NCBI GenBank assembly: GCA_904501755.1
Contig: CAJGBV010000025.1
Coordinates: 1 to 19,998 of the forward strand
Origin: Clostridiaceae bacterium
GTDB lineage: Bacteria > Bacillota > Clostridia > Oscillospirales > Acutalibacteraceae
DNA length: 19,998 nucleotides
Direction: 5' to 3'
Of the stretch, positions 1 to 5,860 are shown piece after piece. The stretch's first letter is position 1; the number at the start of each line of letters is the position of its first letter. The position numbers and the translations under genes are program-made. The notes below the pieces were generated by a model. That model made no database searches. It was given only the letters and a program-made list of their open reading frames with translations, and had not been told where the DNA came from.

Positions 1-1221
1 ATGGGTATCCCTGTACTTACTATGGAGTTGGCAGTAGGCAGAGCAAGTAAAAAAAGTGCGTTACAGGCTTTTAAAACCCTTGAAAAACCAAAAACCAAAT
101 GGCATATACACGGTTGGCTGTGTATGATTGGCTGTTACATTCTTATGATGTACTATACCACAGTATCGGGTTGGATGAGCAACTATTTCGTTAAGTTTGC
201 TACAGGTACATTTAATAGCGGTATGACTACCGAGCAGGTAAACAGCGTATTTGTAAATATGACCGCTAATCCGCTTGAAATGGTGTTATGGATGGCTATT
301 ACAGTTATAGCAGGTTTTATTGTTTGCAGTTTTGGGCTTCAAAAAGGTCTTGAGCGTATCAGTAAATGGATGATGTTAGCTCTTCTTGTGCTTATGGTTG
401 TACTTGCCGTTAACAGCGCTCTGCTTGAGGGTGGCCTTGAGGGTGTTAAATATTATCTGATTCCCAGTATTTCACGACTCAGCGAAAATAGCATAAACAT
501 TTTTGACGTTATTGTTGCGGCTATGAATCAGTCCTTCTTTACATTAAGCCTTGGTATAGGCTCTATGCAGATTTTCGGAAGCTATATGTCAAGGGACAAC
601 ACCCTTGCGGGAGAGTCGGCAAGAATCTGTGTGCTTGATACCTTTGTTGCTCTTATGTCAGGTATGATAATATTCCCTGCTTGCTTTGCATATAATGTTG
701 ATGTAACCGCAGGACCTCCTCTTATTTTCCAAACACTTCCAAATGTATTTATTAATATGCCTTTGGGCAGAGTTTGGGGAACGCTCTTCTTTGTATTTAT
801 GACCTTTGCAAGTTTCTCAACCGTTATTGCCGTATTTGAGAATCTTCAGGCCAACCTTATGGATAACCTTGGCTGGAGCAGAAAAAAGGCTTCTGTTGTT
901 AACTGTATCGGAATGCTTATCTTGAGTGTACCCTGTGCTTTGGGCTTTAATTTGCTTAGCTTTGTAAATCTGGGCGGAAAGAATATTCTTGATATGGAAG
1001 ACTTTGTTGTAAGCCAGATTCTTCTGCCTGTTGGTGCTCTTATATTCCTGCTTTTCTGTGTTACAAAGTGGGGTTGGGGCTTCGATAAATATATTGAGGA
1101 AGCAAATACAGGAAAAGGCTTCAAGCTTCCTCATTGGCTTAAATACTATTTCCGTTTCGTTCTGCCTATATTAATTATAGTTATTTTTGTAGCAGGTCTT
1201 GTAGGCTTCTTTAAAGGATAG
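1..1221 (+). CDS. Sodium-dependent transporter, NSS/SNF family (5' truncated)
   Basis: Partial gene: the first visible codon is an ATG, but the protein opens with GIPVLTMELAVGR, which in neurotransmitter:sodium symporters lies in transmembrane helix 2, so about 40-60 residues including helix 1 lie to the left of the window. The visible 406 residues hold many hydrophobic helices, the stretch GLQKGLERISKWMM and the helix GSYMSRDNTLAGESARI typical of bacterial NSS proteins of the LeuT/TnaT/MhsT type, and a C-terminal helix followed by a short KG tail. Family members import amino acids with sodium across the cytoplasmic membrane; the substrate cannot be told from this sequence. The stop is 7 bases before the flavin-reductase-like gene, so the two are probably co-transcribed. 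Confidence 0.9.
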   Translation: MGIPVLTMELAVGRASKKSALQAFKTLEKPKTKWHIHGWLCMIGCYILMMYYTTVSGWMSNYFVKFATGTFNSGMTTEQVNSVFVNMTANPLEMVLWMAITVIAGFIVCSFGLQKGLERISKWMMLALLVLMVVLAVNSALLEGGLEGVKYYLIPSISRLSENSINIFDVIVAAMNQSFFTLSLGIGSMQIFGSYMSRDNTLAGESARICVLDTFVALMSGMIIFPACFAYNVDVTAGPPLIFQTLPNVFINMPLGRVWGTLFFVFMTFASFSTVIAVFENLQANLMDNLGWSRKKASVVNCIGMLILSVPCALGFNLLSFVNLGGKNILDMEDFVVSQILLPVGALIFLLFCVTKWGWGFDKYIEEANTGKGFKLPHWLKYYFRFVLPILIIVIFVAGLVGFFKG

Positions 1222-1228
1222 TGGTATT

Positions 1229-1729
1229 ATGTTCAGAGATATTTGTGTAAAAGATTTTAAGGAAAATATCATAGATATTATCTCAAAGGAGTATATGCTC
1301 ATAACCGCAGGAAACGAGGAAAGCTATAATATGATGACGGCTTCCTGGGGCTTTATGGGTGAGATGTGGGGAGAGGACAGTGTTGCTGTAGTTGTACGTC
1401 CCTCACGCTATACTATGAAATTCCTTGATGATAATGACTATTTTACAATCACATTTTATGGCGATAATAAGGATATTCACAAAATTTGCGGAAGTAAATC
1501 AGGCAGAGATGTGAATAAAACAGCTCTCACAGGGCTTACACCCATTACAGATGATAAATATGTATGGTTTGAAGAAGCACGTCTTGTGCTTAAAATTAAG
1601 AAGAAATATGTGCAGCCTATGTCAAAAGAATATCTGACAGACAAATCTGTTGATGAAAAATGGTACAAAGACGGTGACTGGCACAACCTTATAATCGGTT
1701 CAATTGAAAGAATTTATGTGAAAGAATAA
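1229..1729 (+). CDS. Flavin reductase-like (FMN-binding split-barrel) protein
   Basis: A 166-residue protein resembling the flavin reductase-like domain family: an N-terminal strand region with the NMMTASWGFMGEMW segment (the usual place where such proteins contact FMN), then VRPSRYTMKFLDDNDYFTITF, a typical core of the split barrel. Such proteins bind FMN and often reduce it with NAD(P)H or serve as flavoprotein electron carriers. The ATG at 1229 follows an AAAGGA ribosome site that lies in the last codons of the transporter gene, so translation is probably coupled. Two hairpin terminators follow the stop directly. Nothing in the sequence links its substrate to the transporter. Confidence 0.75.
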   Translation: MFRDICVKDFKENIIDIISKEYMLITAGNEESYNMMTASWGFMGEMWGEDSVAVVVRPSRYTMKFLDDNDYFTITFYGDNKDIHKICGSKSGRDVNKTALTGLTPITDDKYVWFEEARLVLKIKKKYVQPMSKEYLTDKSVDEKWYKDGDWHNLIIGSIERIYVKE

Positions 1730-1734
1730 AAAAA

Positions 1735-1767
1735 GACGTCCTTACTTAAGTAAGGGCGTCTTTTATG
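1735..1767. terminator. Intrinsic terminator 1 (bidirectional)
   Basis: An 11-bp stem (1735-1745 with 1750-1760, one G.U pair, TTAA loop) is followed by TTTT on the plus strand and preceded by seven A on the left, giving a T run when read on the minus strand. It ends the transporter/flavin-reductase unit and backs up termination of the convergent 3D-domain gene. Confidence 0.85.
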
Positions 1768-1775
1768 GAATAGGA

Positions 1776-1801
1776 AAAAGCCTGTCATCAGACAGGCTTT
1801 T
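1776..1801. terminator. Intrinsic terminator 2 (bidirectional)
   Basis: Perfect stem AAAAGCCTGTC (1776-1786) with GACAGGCTTTT (1791-1801) and loop ATCA. A runs on the left and T runs on the right make it work in either direction. It sits 5 bases past the stop codon of the minus-strand gene and is probably that gene's main terminator. Confidence 0.85.
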
Positions 1802-1806
1802 GATTA

Positions 1807-2709
1807 TCACTCAAGAAAGTAGATTATAACATCTCTTCTTCCAAATGCCTTACAAGCGGCATTGGTTTCCATAAATAAGTCAACATTTGTTGGACGGCTC
1901 TTTACATATCCGCCTGTATCAGCGGCAATAGCGTAACCGTATACATATCTACCATCGGCAGAAACGATATACATCTTTGTGCCGTAAGGAATGATTTTGG
2001 GGTTTACTGCAATATAACCCGGCTGAGGATTAACACCTGTTGCGCAACGATTGCCTGTATAGGTATATGCAGTAGCCTGAACGCGACTTGTACCTGTATA
2101 GTTAACGGGAATTCCGTTTTCATCAAGCACAATATCAATATCAGGGGTAAGTGTAGATATGGTATTAGAGTTAGAAACAGAAGCAGATACGGTTACAGAT
2201 GCAGAAGTGTTTAATGTAGCCTGTCTTGTAGGATCTTCTGTTTTTTCGGGAGCAGGAACAATATCAATATAGGTTTCACTTTCCAGTATTTCGTCTAAAG
2301 GAAGAGAAACAATATCGTCTTCTTTAAGGTCAATTCCTGCATTAAGGATTATATCATCCACACTTAAAGGTGAAGTGATATGAGTGATTGTTTCGTCACC
2401 GTATGTTATATAAACAGGGAAGGTGGCAACAACTTCAATAGAGAGCTTGTTTCCGTCACGGTCGGTATCTATAACATTATATCCGGAAGTATAACCGGCA
2501 TAGCCTAAAATTCCACGAACGTCACTTTTAAGGGTATATAAAGTGTGAGTGTTTGTTCCGTCGGAAATGGATACTACGTTGATAGACAGACAAAACAGCA
2601 TTGAAACCGCTGCTATGAGTACGCTCATACCGATAAGACCGATACGGCGTGTGTGCTCTCTGGCATAGTCCATAACTTTGCGAGCATAACGCTTACTTTT
2701 CTTTAACAT
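1807..2709 (-). CDS. Membrane-anchored DUF348/3D-domain cell-wall protein
   Basis: A 300-residue protein with a basic N-terminus, one transmembrane segment at about residues 23-45, one or two DUF348-type (ubiquitin-like) repeats at about 50-160, a Ser/Thr-rich linker, and a C-terminal 3D domain at about 205-300. The 3D domain shows RVQATAYT, PYGTKMYI, the Asp of AADTGG and the Asp of NVDLF, followed by FGRRDVIIYFL. The architecture matches YabE-like and resuscitation-promoting-factor-related proteins, where the 3D domain has a double-psi beta-barrel resembling MltA lytic transglycosylase, so a role in peptidoglycan turnover outside the membrane is likely. No G5 domain is seen. The start MLKKSK is chosen over an in-frame ATG 26 codons upstream because AAAGGAG lies 6 bases before it and the longer start falls at the transcription start. 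Confidence 0.85.
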   Translation of the reverse strand: MLKKSKRYARKVMDYAREHTRRIGLIGMSVLIAAVSMLFCLSINVVSISDGTNTHTLYTLKSDVRGILGYAGYTSGYNVIDTDRDGNKLSIEVVATFPVYITYGDETITHITSPLSVDDIILNAGIDLKEDDIVSLPLDEILESETYIDIVPAPEKTEDPTRQATLNTSASVTVSASVSNSNTISTLTPDIDIVLDENGIPVNYTGTSRVQATAYTYTGNRCATGVNPQPGYIAVNPKIIPYGTKMYIVSADGRYVYGYAIAADTGGYVKSRPTNVDLFMETNAACKAFGRRDVIIYFLE

Positions 2710-2795
2710 AAAAACTCCTTTAATTCTCACAGAAAGGTTCTGCGAGGTGTTGTTTTTGGGGCAATTTTTGTGGTTGCCTCGGCGCAACGTATGAC

Positions 2796-2823
2796 ATTAT
2801 ACCACGATTTAATCAAATGTCAA
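2796..2823 (-). promoter_or_regulatory. Consensus sigma-A promoter of the 3D-domain gene
   Basis: On the minus strand TTGACA (2823-2818) and TATAAT (2801-2796) are both perfect consensus boxes with a 16-bp spacer. Transcription would start near 2789, leaving a leader of about 80 bases that begins with a small hairpin (GTTGC/GCAAC, 2773-2788). Confidence 0.85.
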
Positions 2824-3121
2824 ACAAAAAAGGGTAGGTGGTTTTATGCAAAATGCACAAAACGATTTGAAAAATCAAAAAGTTACAACCTTGTAACCTT
2901 TAGAAAAAATGGATTTTTTACCATTTTTTACCATTTAGGTTGTGCAAAACCACAGTTTTTTGCCCTGAAAATCGGCAAAGTGGGGGATAAACAACGCTTT
3001 TTAGGTAGTTTTTACCCGAAAAACACAATATATACATAAATTTACCACTTTGAAACACTAAATGGTGTTGCAAAACTTTTTGACTTTATACATTATATGA
3101 GTGGCGTAATTTGAATATGAT
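2824..3121. other. Gene-free AT-rich stretch
   Basis: I see no convincing gene in this stretch. It holds the palindrome at 2882-2897, two perfect 10-bp tandem copies of ATTTTTTACC (2913-2932) followed by a partial third, and further TTTTTACC/TTTACC words near 3009 and 3040. A weak promoter-like pair (TTGCAA at 3068, CATTAT at 3091, 17-bp spacer) is possible. The stretch ends at a plus-strand terminator that has no plus-strand gene before it, which hints at a lost gene. Confidence 0.5.
2882..2897. repeat. Operator-like palindrome
   Basis: GTTACAA-CC-TTGTAAC is a perfect 7-bp inverted repeat with a 2-bp centre, lying about 60 bp upstream of the -35 box of the 3D-domain promoter. The shape fits a binding site for a dimeric regulator, but no regulator is identified. 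Confidence 0.4.
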
Positions 3122-3151
3122 AAAGCATACTTCTCTAAAAGTCTGCTTTTT
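3122..3151 (+). terminator. Intrinsic terminator without an upstream gene
   Basis: Stem 3122-3132 with 3139-3149 (10 of 11 pairs, loop CTCTAA) ending in TTTTT. It lies directly before the hisJ promoter. The hairpin plus promoter resembles the block at 8960-9021 before intact uvrB. Confidence 0.6.
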
Positions 3152-3152
3152 G

Positions 3153-3181
3153 TTTACTTATAAATTGTTTTATGTTATAAT
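3153..3181 (+). promoter_or_regulatory. Promoter of the hisJ-eutH unit
   Basis: TTTACT (3153-3158), 17-bp spacer, perfect TATAAT (3176-3181). Transcription would start near 3188. The leader of about 85 bases contains a small hairpin (CCTCC 3192-3196 with GGAGG 3206-3210). Confidence 0.65.
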
Positions 3182-3271
3182 AATAAAAAATCCTCCTTTG
3201 AAAATGGAGGCGATTTAAAAGAGTATGTTTTATTATTATGGGTATCATAATACCGAAGATATGGAGTAAAT

Positions 3272-4090
3272 ATGAGTTATTTGCAAAATTTACATATTCA
3301 TACAACTTATGCAGATGGAAAAGATTCGCCTGAAGAAATAGTTTTAGCGGCTATCCAAAAAGGATTTGATTCTATTGGGTTTTCTGAGCATACCTATATG
3401 AGCTTTTCGGATTATCCCTATCAGATGACCGTAGCAGATATGCTAAAATATAAAAATGAAATTTTAAACCTTAAAGAAAAATATAAAAATCAAATAGAAA
3501 TTTTTTGCGGTTTGGAATATGAACTTTTCTCAGACGTGCCAACAGATGGCTTTGATTATTTAATAGGCTCTGTTCACTATCTCAAATTTGACGGAAAGGA
3601 AGTTGGATTTGACAGAGGTGTTGAAGAAGTTAAAAATTATGTTAACAACTACTTTAACGGTGACAGTTTAAAATTTGCACAAAAATATTATGAAACAATG
3701 TTGCTTTTGCCCCAAAAAAACGATTTTGACATATTGGGGCATTTTGACCTGCTTACAAAAACCAATGAGCTCAATGGGTTTATAGATAATTCTTCAAAAG
3801 AATATTTGAATTATGGGTATGAGGCTATTAGGAATCTAAAAGGAAAAATTCCATTGTTTGAGGTCAACACAGGTGCTATTTCACGCGGATACAGAACTAC
3901 GCCTTACCCTCAGATTGAGTTTTTAAAAGAATTTAAGAAATGTGGCTTTGGAGCGGTAATAACTTCTGATTGCCATGATAAAAACTTTATTGATTGCTAC
4001 TATAATGAAGCGCGCGAAATGCTTTTAGAGGCAGGGTTTAAAACCTTGCACATACTTACAACTGACGGATTTAAAGAGGTTAAGATATGA
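3272..4090 (+). CDS. hisJ: Histidinol-phosphatase, PHP family (HisJ/HisK type)
   Basis: A 272-residue PHP-domain phosphoesterase. All the metal-binding motifs of the family are visible: H8-x-H10 and D15 in NLHIHTTYADG, E39-H40 in FSEH, E82 in GLEYE, H102 in GSVHYL, H157 and D159 in LGHFD, and D233-x-H235 in SDCHD. The family hydrolyses L-histidinol phosphate to histidinol in histidine synthesis, using a tri-metal centre in the cytoplasm. The length is normal. The ATG at 3272 has GGAG 5 bases upstream. It is not in a his operon: the next gene is an EutH-like membrane protein overlapping by ATGA, so the true substrate could be another phosphate ester. The DNA is poorer in G+C than the housekeeping genes to the right. 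Confidence 0.85.
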   Translation: MSYLQNLHIHTTYADGKDSPEEIVLAAIQKGFDSIGFSEHTYMSFSDYPYQMTVADMLKYKNEILNLKEKYKNQIEIFCGLEYELFSDVPTDGFDYLIGSVHYLKFDGKEVGFDRGVEEVKNYVNNYFNGDSLKFAQKYYETMLLLPQKNDFDILGHFDLLTKTNELNGFIDNSSKEYLNYGYEAIRNLKGKIPLFEVNTGAISRGYRTTPYPQIEFLKEFKKCGFGAVITSDCHDKNFIDCYYNEAREMLLEAGFKTLHILTTDGFKEVKI

Positions 4091-5151
4091 GTGTACTTAC
4101 TATAATAATCCTTGTTTTTTCTGTTTTGGGTGCAGTAGATAAATTGCTTGGAAATAAATTCGGAATGGGAGAACAATTTGAAAAAGGCTTTAAACTTTTT
4201 GTACCAATGGCTTTTTCAATGCTTGGCATACTTGTGATTTCACCCGCTATAGGTGTCTGGCTATCACCTGTTTTTGATTGGTTTTATGCTGTGTTGAAAA
4301 TTGACCCCTCAATTATACCTGCATCGCTTTTTGCTAATGATATGGGAGGAATGACTTTGGCAAATGCAGTTTGCAAGTCTAAAACCATAGGAGAATTTAA
4401 TGCATTTGTTGTTTCTTCTATGATGGGATGTGTAGTTTCGTTTACAATACCCTTTGCCATTGGCGTGGTTAAAAAAGAACAGCATAAAGATATGTTTTTT
4501 GGTATTTTATGCGGTATAATAACCATTCCGGTTGGCTGCTTTGTGTCAGGATTAGTATGCAAAATCAAAGCGCTTGATTTGATAATAAGCATTTTGCCTT
4601 TAATAATTTTTTCAATAATATTAGGTGTTTTGCTTATTTTGTTTAGGGATATATGTATTAAAATTTTCATTTGCTTTGGACAGGCTATAAGATGGATAGC
4701 TATGATAGGTTTATCTTGTGGAATATTTACTTTTTTGACAAAAATTCAAATATGCAAACATTTTGATAGCTTTGAAAATTCTGCTTTTATTTGCGTAAAT
4801 GCCTGTGTAACCTTGTCGGGTATGTTGCCGTTTATGTATATCGTTTCTAAACTTCTTAATAAGCCTATGGATAAAATGGGAAGAAGATTGGGTATAGATT
4901 CGTTTTCAGCTTTTTCTTTTCTTTCAACACTTGTTACCAATGCAACCACCTTTAGTTCAATGGAAAAAATGAATAAAAAAGGTGTTGTGCTTAATTCTGC
5001 TTTCGCTGTTTCTGCGGCATTTGTGTTTGGTGGTCATTTAGCATTAACAATGGTATTTAATTCAGCCTACGTACTACCAATGATTATTGGAAAAATTATT
5101 TCAGGAATTGCGGCGGTAGCCTTGGCATTATTGATTTATAAAGAAAAATAA
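4087..5151 (+). CDS. eutH: EutH-like ethanolamine permease family membrane protein
   Basis: A 354-residue polytopic membrane protein with about ten hydrophobic segments. It matches the EutH family in its opening (ILVFSVLGAVDKLLGNKFGMG), the FEKGF segment, the hallmark ASLFANDMGGMTLA, the SSMMGCVVSFTIPFAIG segment and GIITIPVG. EutH proteins move ethanolamine across the cytoplasmic membrane. This copy is shorter than the enterobacterial protein of about 400 residues and stands outside any eut operon, with no ammonia-lyase or microcompartment gene nearby, so the substrate is uncertain. Its ATG overlaps the hisJ stop (ATGA), meaning coupled translation. A hand count gives 57 G+C in 180 bases at 4441-4620 (32%), below the uvrB-ispH operon. 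The stop is 37 bases before the uvrB fragment. Confidence 0.7.
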   Translation: MSVLTIIILVFSVLGAVDKLLGNKFGMGEQFEKGFKLFVPMAFSMLGILVISPAIGVWLSPVFDWFYAVLKIDPSIIPASLFANDMGGMTLANAVCKSKTIGEFNAFVVSSMMGCVVSFTIPFAIGVVKKEQHKDMFFGILCGIITIPVGCFVSGLVCKIKALDLIISILPLIIFSIILGVLLILFRDICIKIFICFGQAIRWIAMIGLSCGIFTFLTKIQICKHFDSFENSAFICVNACVTLSGMLPFMYIVSKLLNKPMDKMGRRLGIDSFSAFSFLSTLVTNATTFSSMEKMNKKGVVLNSAFAVSAAFVFGGHLALTMVFNSAYVLPMIIGKIISGIAAVALALLIYKEK

Positions 5152-5188
5152 TTTTCTGATAGCCACAAAAAAAGCAAGGAGTGAGAAC

Positions 5189-5464
5189 GTGGCAGATAAG
5201 TTTGTTTTGCATAGTGATTATCAGCCCACGGGCGATCAGCCGCAGGCGATTACGGATCTTGTGAATTCGATCAAAGCGGGCAACAAAGAGCAGACGCTGC
5301 TCGGCGTTACCGGCAGTGGTAAGACATTTACTATGGCAAATGTCTTCGCGCAGCTGAATCGACCGACTTTGGTGCTGGCGCACAATAAGACGCTGGCGGC
5401 ACAGCTTTGCTCGGAGTTTCGTGAATTCTTCCCCGAAAATGCGGTTGAATACTTTGTTTCCTAA
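5189..5464 (+). pseudogene. uvrB: Truncated uvrB 5' fragment
   Basis: It encodes the first 91 residues of UvrB, including the Walker A motif GVTGSGKT, and stops at a TAA that begins right after EYFVS. It has a GTG start and its own AAGGAG ribosome site 7 bases upstream. Against the intact uvrB in this window it differs at 18 of 89 aligned residues, so it is not a recent copy. Its G+C content is far higher than its surroundings: 101 of 180 bases at 5221-5400 (56%) against 78 of 180 at 9061-9240 in intact uvrB (43%). The last 35 bp (5429-5463) match the intact gene with one mismatch, though the sequence before is diverged. Without the beta-hairpin and helicase motifs it cannot act as UvrB. It is best read as one flank of a site-specific insertion within uvrB. 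Confidence 0.9.
5429..5463 (+). repeat. Candidate left attachment core (attL-like)
   Basis: Direct repeat of 9290-9324: 29 identical bases (5429-5457), one mismatch, then TCCTA. It encodes the UvrB segment FPENAVEYFVS. Over these 12 codons the two copies differ at a single third position, whereas upstream codons differ at many. The fragment's stop codon (TAA, 5462-5464) starts inside the repeat, and homology to uvrB ends here. Confidence 0.6.
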
Positions 5465-5515
5465 CACAAGGTTTGCACCAAAAGCCGTGATAAAACGTTG
5501 TTTTTAGGTGCTTTT

Positions 5516-5550
5516 TAACACAGGATAACACGTAATAACACTACATAAAC
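5516..5550 (+). repeat. TAACAC direct repeats at 10-bp spacing
   Basis: TAACAC occurs at 5516, 5526 and 5536, with a degenerate fourth copy TACATAAACC at 5542-5551. The 10-bp period puts the copies on one face of the helix. Another copy (5462-5467) spans the end of the attL-like core. Such arrays near an attachment site commonly are arm-type integrase or excisionase sites. Confidence 0.45.
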
Positions 5551-5563
5551 CTAATAAATTTGT

Positions 5564-5600
5564 GACCTAAATTCGTGTAGAGCGAATTTAGGTCTTTTTT
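5564..5600 (+). terminator. Intrinsic terminator upstream of the structured RNA
   Basis: A perfect 12-bp stem GACCTAAATTCG (5564-5575) with CGAATTTAGGTC (5583-5594), 7-base loop, then six T. It would stop transcription entering from the hisJ-eutH-uvrB-fragment side and so insulates the RNA locus. Confidence 0.9.
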
Positions 5601-5601
5601 A

Positions 5602-5630
5602 TTGCATTTTGAAAAATTATGTGGTAAACT
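5602..5630 (+). promoter_or_regulatory. Putative promoter of the structured RNA
   Basis: TTGCAT (5602-5607), 17-bp spacer, TAAACT (5625-5630); each box matches 4 of 6 consensus bases. The predicted start at about 5636-5638 coincides with the first base of the outermost RNA stem, which supports the call more than the boxes alone. Confidence 0.5.
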
Positions 5631-5636
5631 ATTCTT

Positions 5637-5788
5637 GCCAAACCAATTGAATATAAAATTAGGGGCAATCTTTTTGTTTTTATAAGATTGTTTGCTTTTG
5701 CATATACTCATAATGTGAATTTGATAAAAATGCAAATTCCGTCGATATGAGTGTGTGCTTATTGCCCTTTATATTGAATTGGTTTGGC
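5637..5788. repeat. 27-28 bp imperfect inverted repeats bounding 152 bp
   Basis: GCCAAACCAATT at 5637-5648 is the exact reverse complement of AATTGGTTTGGC at 5777-5788, and pairing continues inward with one mismatch and one 5-base bulge through 5669/5761. No target-site duplication is evident at the outer edges. This is the DNA view of stem P1. Confidence 0.85.
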
Positions 5789-5811
5789 GACTATCGGAGT
5801 TTGCGTTTTTT

Positions 5812-5846
5812 GTGCGGTTACTTCGGTGGCCGCACTTTTTGTTTTT
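5812..5846 (+). terminator. UUCG-capped intrinsic terminator before the next gene
   Basis: A 10-bp stem (5812-5821 with 5826-5835, including two G.U pairs) closed by the very stable C(UUCG)G tetraloop, followed by TTTTTGTTTTT. The ribosome site AGGGGGG begins at the next base (5847), a layout typical of transcriptional attenuators and riboswitch expression platforms. Confidence 0.85.
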
Positions 5847-5860
5847 AGGGGGGTGAAGAT

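Larger units (their letters stand above)
5637..5846 (+). ncRNA. Structured RNA: small RNA or cis-acting leader of the next gene
   Basis: A transcript of about 210 bases can be drawn. The outer stem P1 pairs 5637-5657 with 5768-5788 (one mismatch), then after a 5-base bulge 5663-5669 with 5761-5767. Inside, P2 pairs 5700-5711 with 5747-5758 (12 pairs, two G.U), capped by P3, 5717-5723 with 5733-5739. A competing hairpin, 5666-5672 with 5684-5690, uses part of P1. The RNA ends in a 10-bp hairpin with a C(UUCG)G loop (5812-5835) and a T tract. A promoter lies at its 5' end and the ribosome site of the next gene directly after the T tract. It could be a free small RNA or a riboswitch/attenuator. 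It matches no RNA family I recognise; a palindromic MITE is the main alternative. Confidence 0.55.

Noticed and set aside
2710..2787. Longer N-terminus (26 residues) for the 3D-domain protein
   Set aside because: It would begin at the predicted transcription start, has no ribosome site, and MLKKSK has a good AAAGGAG site.
2770..3039. Small plus-strand reading frame of 89 codons
   Set aside because: It starts at GTG without a ribosome site, runs over the strong minus-strand promoter and encodes low-complexity Lys/Phe-rich sequence with no recognisable domain.
5637..5788. Retron-type msr-msd RNA
   Set aside because: Terminal inverted repeats enclosing hairpins recall retrons, but no reverse transcriptase is encoded anywhere in the window and no clear branching guanosine context is seen.
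5465..5790. CRISPR array
   Set aside because: The TAACAC repeats are only 6-10 bp with 4-bp gaps, far too short for repeats and spacers, and no cas gene is present.
5637..5846. 6S RNA or a TnpB/IscB guide RNA
   Set aside because: The internal bubble is very lopsided (about 30 bases against 2), unlike 6S RNA, and there is no TnpB or IscB gene nearby.
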